From an uncultured Lachnospiraceae bacterium (lineage in GTDB: Bacteria; Bacillota; Clostridia; Lachnospirales; Lachnospiraceae), in assembly GCA_910584115.1 (NCBI GenBank), contig CAJTYN010000091.1, positions 1 to 12,351 of the forward strand: a stretch of DNA of 12,351 nt, written 5' to 3'. Made by a program: the position numbers and the translations under genes. This document shows positions 5,085 to 12,351 of the stretch, piece by piece. How positions within the stretch are numbered: the first letter of the stretch is position 1; every line of letters begins with the position of its first letter. The notes beneath the pieces were generated by a model that searched no databases, had not been told where the DNA came from, and saw nothing but the letters and a program-made list of their open reading frames with translations.

Positions 5085-6464
5085 CTACCATACCTGGTCA
5101 TTCTGCCCGTTCGTATCATCCACCGGGACCTGCGCGCCGCCCTGATCGTCCTGATATGGGATATCCTGCTGATATTGGGTATCATCCTGATACGTATCGC
5201 CGCCGTACTGCTGGTCTGACTGATCCGGATAATACGTATCATCATATCCCGTATCCACAGGGTCCGCACTATAATCCTGGGATGTATCGCTGTATCCCTG
5301 GGAACTGTCGCTGTAATCCTGCTGCTGTGTCTCCGTGGGATAGCTGGTCTCCTGATCCGTGGGCGTAAGATCCGGTGTGGCTGTCTCCGTATCCGTGGGC
5401 GTACTCTCTTCGGAAGAATGGCCCTTATCCGGATCGATCCCGCCCAGCTCCGCGATCTTCTGGCTGCGGTGGACGACCACATCCGACGGAGTATACGCAT
5501 CATCTGCGAACAGGAACCGATGCAGTTCTTTTACATTTGTCTCTAAGGTATCCGGGATGACCACGTCCCCTTTCCCGTCGATCATCTTGCCCGTATGTTC
5601 ATAGGGGAAGCCGCAGGTCTCATCGAATGAATAGGAGAGCATCCCCGCGCCCATATCAAAGATCTGTGATTTGGACAGGGACGTCTTCACGAGGGGGAAT
5701 ACCTCGTCCATGATGCTGGAAAGCGTACCCAGGCTGGATTTTTTGGCCTTCTGCACCAATTTCTGCAAGATCAGTCTCTGCCGTTCTGTCCTCTCGAAAT
5801 CCAGTCCGGCCGTGTAGCGGATCCTGGCATAAGACGTGGCCTGCACGCCATTCAGCTCATAGACGCCTGCCACTTCCGGCTCGATCCGGGTGTAGTCCTG
5901 GCCCGTGATCTCAGAAGTCTCCACGCAGTAATTGTTCATATGGACCACCTCGTCCGCGGTCATCTCGATCGTCAGTCCCCCCAGAAGATCGATCACCTTC
6001 ACCAACGCGGCCATATCCACGGTCACATAGTCCTGGATCTGCAGGTCCAGATTGGTGTTCAGCATGGAGACCGCCTGTGAGGCGCCCCCGGCCATGTACG
6101 CAGAATTTGCCTTGTGATAAGAATCGTTTCCAACATTCAGCAGCGTATCCCGGTAGACAGACACCAGTTTCACCGCCTTCGTATCGTTGTTGATGCTGGC
6201 GATGATGATCGTATCGCTGTTATTGACCGTCATGTCGGAGCCTTCGCCCCTGGAGTCCACACCAAAAAGAGCGATGTTCTGATAACCGGTCATCTTCTCA
6301 CTGGTCACCACATTCATCTCCACATTGTCCAGTTCCTCTCCCTCGATCTTATCCAGCCGCGAATTGATCTGCCCATAGACAAACAATCCCCCGATCAGCA
6401 GCAGAAGGATCAGCAGTTCTACCACAAACAATACCACTCTTTTCTTCGTACCTTTTCTTGCCAT
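5085..6464 (-). CDS. LCP (LytR-CpsA-Psr) family cell-wall glycopolymer ligase
   Basis: LCP enzymes transfer undecaprenyl-linked polymers, such as teichoic acid or capsule, onto peptidoglycan outside the cell. This 459-residue protein has a short basic start, one transmembrane helix (about 10-30) and an extracytoplasmic LCP domain (about 60-320). Family hallmarks are LFGVDSRG (66-73), SVYRDT (102-107, Arg105 and Asp106) and ARIRYTAGLDFERTERQR (213-230), which supply the acidic and arginine residues that hold pyrophosphate and metal. The last 110 residues are a low-complexity tail, first Thr/Pro/Glu-rich, then Tyr/Asp/Gln/Ser-rich with repeats such as DYSDSSQGYSDTSQDYS. The ATG has AAGGGG six bases upstream. 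The gene lies 16 bases after the glycosylphosphotransferase in the same operon, which suggests it attaches the glycan made by these neighbours. Confidence 0.94.
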   Translation of the reverse strand: MARKGTKKRVVLFVVELLILLLLIGGLFVYGQINSRLDKIEGEELDNVEMNVVTSEKMTGYQNIALFGVDSRGEGSDMTVNNSDTIIIASINNDTKAVKLVSVYRDTLLNVGNDSYHKANSAYMAGGASQAVSMLNTNLDLQIQDYVTVDMAALVKVIDLLGGLTIEMTADEVVHMNNYCVETSEITGQDYTRIEPEVAGVYELNGVQATSYARIRYTAGLDFERTERQRLILQKLVQKAKKSSLGTLSSIMDEVFPLVKTSLSKSQIFDMGAGMLSYSFDETCGFPYEHTGKMIDGKGDVVIPDTLETNVKELHRFLFADDAYTPSDVVVHRSQKIAELGGIDPDKGHSSEESTPTDTETATPDLTPTDQETSYPTETQQQDYSDSSQGYSDTSQDYSADPVDTGYDDTYYPDQSDQQYGGDTYQDDTQYQQDIPYQDDQGGAQVPVDDTNGQNDQVW

Positions 6465-6480
6465 GTCTTTCCCCTTACTC

Positions 6481-7884
6481 TTAATAAGCGTTTTTATTTA
6501 CAAATCCTTTGAATACTGTCAAAACAAGGATCTTCACATCAAAGCCCAGAGTCCAGTTCTCAATGTAGTACAGATCATATTCTATCCTCTTGCGTATGGA
6601 TGTATCTCCCCGGTATCCGTTCACCTGCGCCCAGCCAGTCAGTCCCGGCCGTACCTGGTGCTTGACCATATACCTGGGGATCTCCTCCCGGAACTTTTCT
6701 ACGAAAAACGGCCGCTCCGGCCTCGGCCCCACCAGACTCATATCACCTTTCAGGATATTAAAGAGCTGCGGCAGCTCGTCAATGCTCGTCCGGCGCATCA
6801 GTTTTCCGATGCCCGTCACACGGGGATCGTCTTTCGTCGTCCACGCTTTCTTCTCTTCGCTCTCTTTCTGCACCTCCATAGAGCGGAATTTATACATCTG
6901 AAAAGTCTTATTGTGCAGCCCCACCCGCTCCTGTCTGTAGATCAGCGGGCCGGGCGATGTGAGCTTGATCAGCAGGCAGGCCAGCAGCATCACCGGCGAA
7001 GCCACCACCATCCCGCAGAGTGAACCTGCGATATCGATGGAGCGTTTGACCATCGCGTAGAGATTATTCGTCAGCGGCACATGCCGTATGTTGATCACCG
7101 GCAGCCCTAAGATATCCTCCGTATAGGGTTTTGTCGGGATGATGTTATTGTAATCAGGGATGAACTTCGTATGCACGCCCGATTTCTCACAGAGCGCTAC
7201 GATCTCCTCCAGCCGGTAATACTCCCCCAGGCCCAGCGTGATCGCGATCTCATCCAGATGCTCACCCTCTAAGATCTCCATCAGGCTGGATATGCGCCCG
7301 ATCACCGGGATGCCCTTGTAGACCGTCCCGCCCTCCACGTCGTCATCCAAGATCCCATGGACCGTATAGCCCCATTGGGGGTTGGAATTGATCCGGTCCA
7401 CGTATTCCTCCGCCGCCCGGCTGTAGCCCACCAGCAGGATATGTTTCTGGTTAAATCCCCGTCGGCGCATATCCCGCAGGATATAACGGATCACATTGCG
7501 CAGCAGGGTCTCCGCGACGATGTTGATCGCATAAAAGATGAAGATCACCGAACGGGAAAAATCGATGATCCGCAGCACATACAGCGCCACCATGATCAAA
7601 AATACACCCAGCGTGCTGGCCTTGGTGATATTCGCCAGTTCCAGCCTGCGCCCCTGCACCCGCTTGGGCGTATACATATTAAACGCGTAATATAAGATCA
7701 AAAACCCGGGTACGATAAATACCAGCGCAGACATATACTGCTCAAAAGAGAGCACCCGGACCGAGGTTTCTGCGAAAGGCCCCTGGAACTTGATGAACCA
7801 GGCCGTCACATATGACATCGCGATCACCAAGGCGTCAAATACCACATGCAGACGGTTAAAATACCTTTGGTTGTCTTTGATCAA
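6481..7884 (-). CDS. Undecaprenyl-phosphate glycosylphosphotransferase (WcaJ/WbaP type, exopolysaccharide initiation)
   Basis: This enzyme would move a sugar-1-phosphate from a nucleotide sugar to undecaprenyl phosphate, the first committed step of capsule or exopolysaccharide synthesis. The 467 residues show several N-terminal transmembrane helices (within about 12-135), a central Rossmann-like segment starting HILLVGYSRAAEEY (148-161), and the C-terminal transferase domain: KRSIDIAGSL (280-289), a re-entrant hydrophobic segment, YRQERVGLHNKTFQMYKFRSM (316-336), SIDELPQL (367-374) with the catalytic Asp369-Glu370, SLVGPRPERP (383-392) and RPGLTGWAQVNG (412-423). The length is normal for the family. 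The start is TTG (7882-7884), with GAGGTG about nine bases upstream and no closer ATG. A promoter sits at 7918-7946. Glucose, galactose or another hexose are all possible donors. Confidence 0.95.
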   Translation of the reverse strand: MIKDNQRYFNRLHVVFDALVIAMSYVTAWFIKFQGPFAETSVRVLSFEQYMSALVFIVPGFLILYYAFNMYTPKRVQGRRLELANITKASTLGVFLIMVALYVLRIIDFSRSVIFIFYAINIVAETLLRNVIRYILRDMRRRGFNQKHILLVGYSRAAEEYVDRINSNPQWGYTVHGILDDDVEGGTVYKGIPVIGRISSLMEILEGEHLDEIAITLGLGEYYRLEEIVALCEKSGVHTKFIPDYNNIIPTKPYTEDILGLPVINIRHVPLTNNLYAMVKRSIDIAGSLCGMVVASPVMLLACLLIKLTSPGPLIYRQERVGLHNKTFQMYKFRSMEVQKESEEKKAWTTKDDPRVTGIGKLMRRTSIDELPQLFNILKGDMSLVGPRPERPFFVEKFREEIPRYMVKHQVRPGLTGWAQVNGYRGDTSIRKRIEYDLYYIENWTLGFDVKILVLTVFKGFVNKNAY

Positions 7885-7917
7885 TTTTACTTCACCTCTA
7901 TTGATTTTATCAAGTAT

Positions 7918-7946
7918 ACTATATAGTAGTTGCCCCTAAAAGGCAA
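7918..7946 (-). promoter_or_regulatory. Sigma-A type promoter for the glycosylphosphotransferase-LCP operon
   Basis: On the minus strand, -35 TTGCCT (7941-7946) and -10 TATAGT (7918-7923) are 17 bases apart in the AT-rich 105-base gap between two glycosyltransferase genes. The -35 overlaps a small inverted repeat, TTGCC/GGCAA (7930-7934 and 7942-7946). The -10 lies within the palindrome ACTATATAGT. Both could be regulator sites. Transcription would start about 25 bases upstream of the TTG start codon. Confidence 0.6.
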
Positions 7947-7989
7947 TAAAATATTCTTTTCCGACTATGAAATTTCTTTAAAAAAAACA

Positions 7990-8949
7990 TTATCTTTCCA
8001 GAAATCTCAAAGTATCCGCCCATAAACTCCACTGGATCTTACAATAATTGCGAAAATTCTTGCGAGAAAACGCCACTTTCTTACTTTTTTCGCAGAGCCT
8101 CAAGCCTTCACGCAGGCCCGACAAGTACTCTGCGCCGAAGCCCTTTTTTGCAAAAAAGAGGGCCTTGATCAGGAAGCCCGCCGCCAGGAAAGGCAGGTTC
8201 AGTACGATCTGCAAAAGGGGCATATTCTTGTAGATCAGGTAGAGATTGTTCCTGGCCGAATAGCGTACTTTAAAAGGATTGTACCGGGAGCCTGTGGTCC
8301 CGCTCCCCACATGGTAGACTTCGGCGGCGGGCGTAAATACGTTCACATACCCGTGGATTCTGGCCCGGTATCCGATATCCAGATCCTCCAGGTAGGCGAA
8401 ATGCGCCGTGTCAAAATATCCGATCTCGTCCATGACCGCTTTCCGATAGATCGCTGCGCCTGCGCACGCGGCGAATACCGCCTCCTCCCGGGAATATCTC
8501 TCGCGGGGACGGCCTTTGCCCCGGGCGTAGGCCCAGCCCAGCGCGGTGTAACGGTTTCCCGCGTCATCGATCCGCGTCCGGTCATGGAACTGGATCATCT
8601 TAGCGCTGCACGAGAACCTGCGGGGATCTTTTTTGATGGCTTCCAGCAATCCCCGCGCAAATCCCGGGAGCGCCTCCGTATCATTGTTCAGCAAGATCAC
8701 GAAGGGCGTGCGGCTTTCGCGGATCCCCACATTGACGGCGCCGCAGAAGCCCTCATTCTCGGGCAGGCAGATGAGCCTGACTTCTGGATATCGCTCCCGG
8801 ATCAGCTCCCGGCTCGCATCCGCGGATCCGTTGTCCACCACGATCGTCTCCAGCTCCGGAAGGTCCTGGCGGCGCAGGGCGTCCAGACAGGCCGGGAGAT
8901 ACTTTATGCCATTATAATTCGGTATCACGATCGTTACTTCTGCTGCCAT
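7990..8949 (-). CDS. GT2 family glycosyltransferase (WcaA / rhamnosyltransferase-like)
   Basis: A 319-residue glycan-extending enzyme of the GT-A fold. It starts VTIVIPNYNG (5-14), followed by VVDNGSADAS (37-46) for nucleotide binding, the DXD-type metal site LLNNDTE (86-92), and YLEDLDIGYR (186-195), which holds the probable catalytic base. After about 235 comes a mildly hydrophobic C-terminal segment (about 245-267) and a basic tail, suggesting peripheral membrane attachment. The ATG has a modest GAAGAG site, and the gene begins six bases after the upstream glycosyltransferase ends, so they are co-transcribed and probably coupled. The sugar cannot be assigned from sequence. The family usually adds rhamnose, galactose or similar residues to lipid-linked repeat units. 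Confidence 0.9.
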   Translation of the reverse strand: MAAEVTIVIPNYNGIKYLPACLDALRRQDLPELETIVVDNGSADASRELIRERYPEVRLICLPENEGFCGAVNVGIRESRTPFVILLNNDTEALPGFARGLLEAIKKDPRRFSCSAKMIQFHDRTRIDDAGNRYTALGWAYARGKGRPRERYSREEAVFAACAGAAIYRKAVMDEIGYFDTAHFAYLEDLDIGYRARIHGYVNVFTPAAEVYHVGSGTTGSRYNPFKVRYSARNNLYLIYKNMPLLQIVLNLPFLAAGFLIKALFFAKKGFGAEYLSGLREGLRLCEKSKKVAFSRKNFRNYCKIQWSLWADTLRFLER

Positions 8950-8955
8950 ATCTCT

Positions 8956-10797
8956 TCACTTGCTCCCGTCTGTCTTCAGCGGTCTTAAGGAATAGTTCCA
9001 TTTTGTCAGGGAAAGGTTCTTATTATAGTAGGGATCCCCGCCCTTTAAGATGTCCAGCCAGTGGCCGCGCATGTATTCGATCTCCCGCTGGAACCGCCGG
9101 ATCTTCTCCTCGTCGTCCTCCGCGCCCCTGGTCTTGGATTCGTAGTGGTACATCTTTACGTAAGGGTCGTAGACCACCAGATAGCCTGCGCGCCGGACTT
9201 TCAGACACAGGTCGATGTCGTTGAAGGCCACCGCCAGTTCCTCCGTAAATCCCCCCGCCCCATGAAACGCCTCCGCCTTCATCATCATACAGGCGGCTGT
9301 CACCGCGCTCAGATCCTGCTGGATGGATGCCTTATGCAGATATCCCGTGCGGTCCCCGGGCATGCCTACGAACATATGCCCGGCGATCCCGCCGATCCCG
9401 ATGATGCATCCCGCGTGCTGGATCGTGCCGTCCGGATAATAGAGCTTTGCCCCCACCGCGCCCACCTCCGGCCGCTGGCAGTGGCCCAGCATCTCCTCCA
9501 TCCAGTCCGCCGCGATCACCTCTATGTCATTGTTGAGGAAGAGAAGATAGCGGCCCTTTGCCAGGGAGGCGCCGTAATTATTGATGGCCGCATAGTTGAA
9601 ATCGCCCTCCCAGACAGCCACCCGTATCCGCGCCTTTTTTTTCAGTTCCTCGTAGTAGGCGAAGATCTCATCAGTGACGCTGTTGTTCTCTATGATGAGG
9701 ATCTCGTAGTCCTTATAGGTGGACTTCTCCTCTATGGAACGCAGGCATTTTTCCAGTGTGGCCTTCTCATCCTTGTTAGGGATGATGATGGAGATCAGCT
9801 CCTCCCGGCGCACCGGATAGGTCACCCGGTAAAATCCCAGGTCCTTCGTGTGGGAGACGCTCCCCGGCGTGCCCGTCCGTCTCAGATGATCCTCGATCGC
9901 CCGTTTTCCCGCGTCGAAGGCGTACATCTTGCTGGCCGGGTTGTCCGCCGTGGAGGACTTGTGCGTCCGCCAATGATAGAGGATCTCCGGGATGTGGCCC
10001 ACTTTCCCGGCCGCTTCCGTGCACCGCAGGATCAGGTCATAGTCCTGGGCGCCGTCGTATTCCCGCCGAAATCCTCCCACCTCTTCGATGATCTCCCTGC
10101 GCGCCACAAAAAAATGCGTGATGTAATTGTTGGAACGCAGCAGGTCCAGGTTGTGATCCGGTTTCAGATGGGGCTGGAAATGCTCGGAGCCGTCCATCGT
10201 TATCTTATCCTCATCGGTGTAGAGACAGCCGATGTCCGGATCTTCTTCCAGGGCGCGGGCCACTTCATAGAGGGCATTCGGAGCGAGCAGGTCGTCGTGG
10301 TCCAACAGCCCTATATAGTCTCCTCGCGCCATGGAAAATGCCCGGTTCGTATTCTCCGCGATCCCCAGGTTCTCCGGCAGGTCCTCACAGCGGATCCTGG
10401 GATCGGATGCCGCGTACTCCGCCAGGATCTTTGCCTGGATCTCCCCGCCGTCTTTGGCCCCGGCGTTTACAACGCACAGCTCCCAGTCATCATAGGTCTG
10501 CGCCTGCACCGACTCGATCATCTCCCGCAGGAATCTCTCCGGCGTCTTGTAGGCCGGCACCGCTATGGAGATCAGCGGTTTTCTCTTCCAGCGCTTCTTC
10601 CTCTGCCGCTTCAGCTCCTCTTCGGTGGGACGGTACGCCTCATACCAGGGTCCATAGGGGATCTCCTCCGGCTCAAACCGCTCCCCCAGCCGTATCAAAA
10701 AATCTTTCAGCCCATAATGCCTGAGATAGAGCAGCCCTTTTTTTATCGTATAAGGGGAAAGCTTTTTCAAAAGCCTCCCCCATTCAATCTGACTCAT
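8956..10797 (-). CDS. Tandem-domain GT2 glycosyltransferase
   Basis: This 613-residue protein carries two complete GT-A domains and probably adds two sugars, or one repeating pair, to a surface polysaccharide. Domain 1 (about 73-310) opens with PLISIAVPAYKT and has the metal site LLDHDD (164-169), then GAQDYDL (249-255) and YHWRTHKSST (274-283). Domain 2 (about 333-560) opens with ELISIIIPNKDE and has LLFLNNDIE (418-426) and FNDIDLCLK (525-533). An N-terminal basic region of about 70 residues precedes domain 1. A longer frame with a TTG start at 10845 overlaps purD. The ATG at 10797 has AAAGG eight bases upstream and is preferred. It lies 22 bases after purD with no terminator between, so readthrough from the purine genes is likely. 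Both domains look catalytically intact. Confidence 0.92.
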   Translation of the reverse strand: MSQIEWGRLLKKLSPYTIKKGLLYLRHYGLKDFLIRLGERFEPEEIPYGPWYEAYRPTEEELKRQRKKRWKRKPLISIAVPAYKTPERFLREMIESVQAQTYDDWELCVVNAGAKDGGEIQAKILAEYAASDPRIRCEDLPENLGIAENTNRAFSMARGDYIGLLDHDDLLAPNALYEVARALEEDPDIGCLYTDEDKITMDGSEHFQPHLKPDHNLDLLRSNNYITHFFVARREIIEEVGGFRREYDGAQDYDLILRCTEAAGKVGHIPEILYHWRTHKSSTADNPASKMYAFDAGKRAIEDHLRRTGTPGSVSHTKDLGFYRVTYPVRREELISIIIPNKDEKATLEKCLRSIEEKSTYKDYEILIIENNSVTDEIFAYYEELKKKARIRVAVWEGDFNYAAINNYGASLAKGRYLLFLNNDIEVIAADWMEEMLGHCQRPEVGAVGAKLYYPDGTIQHAGCIIGIGGIAGHMFVGMPGDRTGYLHKASIQQDLSAVTAACMMMKAEAFHGAGGFTEELAVAFNDIDLCLKVRRAGYLVVYDPYVKMYHYESKTRGAEDDEEKIRRFQREIEYMRGHWLDILKGGDPYYNKNLSLTKWNYSLRPLKTDGSK

Positions 10798-10819
10798 AGA
10801 TAAACCTTTGATCTTATGT

Positions 10820-12091
10820 TTACGCCTCGTCGATGGCTTTTCCAATATCGTTTCTCATATATTTATTTGAAAATGTGATCCACTCGGTCGCTTCATAGGC
10901 GTTCTTGCGGGCTTCTTTAAGATCTTTGCCCTTTGCCGTGATGCCCAGCACCCGTCCGCCGTTGGTGACGATCTGCTCCCCATCCAGCTTCGTCCCGGCG
11001 TGGAAGCAGTAATAGCCGTCTTTATCTCTGAAGTTCTCGAATCCGTACATGGGGATCCCTTTTTCATAAGCCTGGGGATAGCCCTGGGAAGCCAGGACCA
11101 CACAGACCGCGGCGTTGTCCTCGAATACCAGGTCCACGTCCGCGAGCCGTCCTTCCAGGCAGGCTTCGATGACCTCGATCAGGTCGTTCTTCATCCTGGG
11201 CAGCACCACCTGTGCCTCCGGATCGCCGAAGCGGGCGTTGTATTCCAGCACCTTCGGGCCTTTTTCCGTGAGCATCAGCCCGAAGAAGATGATCCCGATA
11301 AAAGGCCGTCCCTCTTTTGCCATGGCGTCCACGGTGGGCTGGAAGATGTGTTCCTGGCAGAACGCGTCGATCTCCTCCGTATAGAAGGGACTGGGTGAAA
11401 ATGTCCCCATGCCGCCGGTGTTCAGCCCCTGGTCCCCGTCCTTGGCCCGTTTGTGGTCCTGGGCGGAGGTCATGGTCTTGACTGTCTTGCCGTCCACGAA
11501 GGAGAGCACGGACACTTCCCGGCCTGTCATGAATTCTTCGATGACCATGGTGTTGCCCGCATCGCCAAATTTCTTGTCCTGCATGATCGTCCGGACTCCG
11601 TCTTTCGCCTCTTCCAGTGTCTGGCAGATCAGCACGCCTTTTCCCAGGGCCAGGCCGTCCGCTTTCAGCACGATCGGGAACTGAGCCTGCTCCAGATACG
11701 CGAGCGCTTTCGCTGGGTCGTCGAAGTTTTCATACGCCGCCGTTGGGATGTTGTATTTTTTCATCAGATCTTTTGAAAATGCCTTGGATCCCTCCAGGAT
11801 GGCCGCGTTCTTCCTGGGCCCGAATACCTTTAAGCCTTCTTTTTCAAATGCATCCACGATGCCGCCGGCCAGCGGGTCGTCCATGCCGATGATCGTCAGA
11901 TCGATCGCCTTTTCCTTCGCAAAAGCCACCAGCCTGTCAAATTCCATGGCGCCGATGTCCACACATTCGGCATATTCTCCGATCCCCGCATTTCCCGGGG
12001 CGCAGTAGATCTTCTCCACCTTGGGGCTCTTCGCCACGCTCCACGCGATCACATGTTCCCTTCCGCCGCCGCCTACGATCAGTACCTTCAT
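10820..12091 (-). CDS. purD: Phosphoribosylamine--glycine ligase (GAR synthetase)
   Basis: PurD joins glycine to 5-phosphoribosylamine using ATP, the second step of de novo purine synthesis in the cytoplasm. The 423 residues match the normal bacterial length. Visible hallmarks are the N-terminal VGGGGREH (6-13), the ATP-grasp segment LKADGLALGKGV (142-153), NTGGMG (224-229) and the metal/ATP-binding EYNARFGDPE (283-292). The substrate-domain loop reads GMDDPLAGG (69-77), where many PurD proteins have GPEAPLVAG. Everything else is standard, so I expect activity. The ATG is preceded by AAAGGAG eight bases away, located across the end of purN. With purN five bases upstream it forms the distal part of a purine operon, probably purine-controlled from a promoter outside the window. 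Confidence 0.97.
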   Translation of the reverse strand: MKVLIVGGGGREHVIAWSVAKSPKVEKIYCAPGNAGIGEYAECVDIGAMEFDRLVAFAKEKAIDLTIIGMDDPLAGGIVDAFEKEGLKVFGPRKNAAILEGSKAFSKDLMKKYNIPTAAYENFDDPAKALAYLEQAQFPIVLKADGLALGKGVLICQTLEEAKDGVRTIMQDKKFGDAGNTMVIEEFMTGREVSVLSFVDGKTVKTMTSAQDHKRAKDGDQGLNTGGMGTFSPSPFYTEEIDAFCQEHIFQPTVDAMAKEGRPFIGIIFFGLMLTEKGPKVLEYNARFGDPEAQVVLPRMKNDLIEVIEACLEGRLADVDLVFEDNAAVCVVLASQGYPQAYEKGIPMYGFENFRDKDGYYCFHAGTKLDGEQIVTNGGRVLGITAKGKDLKEARKNAYEATEWITFSNKYMRNDIGKAIDEA

Positions 12092-12096
12092 CTCTT

Positions 12097-12351
12097 TTAC
12101 TCCTTTATCAGCACTTTATCCTGTTCCACAGATACTTTTCCGTTGGCGATCAGGTCGATCGCCCGGGGAAGGATCTGCCATTCCGCCTCTTCCATCACCC
12201 TGCGCTGCAGAGTCTCGGGGGTGTCCCCCGGCAGCACTTCCACTGCCTTCTGCAGGATGATCGGCCCCGTGTCCGTCCCTTCATCCACGAAATGCACCGT
12301 CGCCCCGGTCACGCGCACGCCCCGCTCTAAGACTTTCTCATGGACCAGCAG
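12097..12351 (-). CDS. purN: Phosphoribosylglycinamide formyltransferase, C-terminal part (continues past the right edge)
   Basis: PurN transfers a formyl group from 10-formyltetrahydrofolate to GAR, the step after PurD. Only the last 84 codons are in the window, beginning LLVHEKVLERGVRVTGATVHF. The family signature TGATVHFVDEGTDTGPIILQ carries the conserved Asp of the active-site loop (Asp144 in E. coli). The rest, including LPGDTPETLQRRV and a C-terminal IANGKVSVEQ, fits the PurN tail. The stop TAA sits five bases before the purD ATG, and the purD ribosome binding site overlaps the last purN codons. The GTG at 12316-12318 is an internal Val codon, not the start, since homology continues to the edge. 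Confidence 0.93.
   Translation of the reverse strand: MLVHEKVLERGVRVTGATVHFVDEGTDTGPIILQKAVEVLPGDTPETLQRRVMEEAEWQILPRAIDLIANGKVSVEQDKVLIKE

Noticed and set aside
8143..8158. 16-bp perfect palindrome CTTTTTTGCAAAAAAG, possible terminator
   Set aside because: It lies inside the GT2 coding sequence, has an AT-only stem with no loop, and encodes a plain FFAKKG stretch.
9061..10803. Plus-strand open frame of 580 codons opposite the tandem glycosyltransferase
   Set aside because: It is antisense to a gene with two clear GT2 domains, has no recognisable motif and a His/Pro/Arg/Leu-rich composition typical of GC-rich antisense frames.
10798..10845. TTG-started 16-residue extension of the tandem glycosyltransferase
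   Set aside because: It overlaps purD and has no good ribosome binding site, while the ATG at 10797 does.
1..12351. CRISPR array, tRNA, rRNA, insertion sequence or prophage genes
   Set aside because: I saw no regularly spaced repeats, no tRNA-like cloverleaf or rRNA, no complete transposase and no integrase in the window.

Overview
The window looks like chromosomal DNA of a moderately GC-rich Clostridia bacterium, most likely Lachnospiraceae. This rests on Gram-positive-type AAAGGAG ribosome binding sites, a TTG start, an LCP cell-wall ligase, a Firmicutes-style HtrA, and the left-edge fragment, which resembles a family abundant in Lachnospiraceae. It is an inference from protein style, not from a database search. 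Every supported gene is on the minus strand, so transcription runs from high to low coordinates.

Right end (12351 to 10820): the 3' part of purN, then complete purD, five bases apart. These are two steps of de novo purine synthesis, probably the distal end of a pur operon.

Middle (10797 to 4086): a cell-surface polysaccharide locus. A tandem two-domain GT2 glycosyltransferase follows purD after only 22 bases, then a second GT2. A strong promoter-like site at 7918-7946 then precedes a WcaJ/WbaP-type polyprenyl glycosylphosphotransferase (TTG start), which would load the first sugar onto undecaprenyl phosphate. An LCP-family ligase follows, which would attach finished polymer to the wall, then a terminator-like hairpin, then a rhamnosyltransferase-like GT2. 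Together these cover initiation, extension and attachment. Flippase, polymerase and nucleotide-sugar genes are not in view.

Next (3963 to 2398): a membrane-anchored HtrA/DegP-like serine protease with one PDZ domain. It is followed by two hairpins, the second a good intrinsic terminator that carries within it a near-consensus promoter for the next unit.

Left end (2397 to 1): a 376-base gap with a promoter, a possible 25-codon ORF and a composite double-hairpin repeat. Then come a vsr-type mismatch endonuclease and a C5-cytosine methyltransferase that overlap by 20 bases, a classic methylase plus T:G repair pair. No restriction nuclease is visible between or upstream of them. Directly after the methylase stop is a reading frame resembling an Rpn/PD-(D/E)XK 'transposase-like' protein with no start codon, which suggests the methylase-vsr module sits at a recombination junction.

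The most interesting items are that junction, the unusual Vsr active site, and the overlapping terminator/promoter with its double-hairpin element. I found no clearly new multi-gene system.
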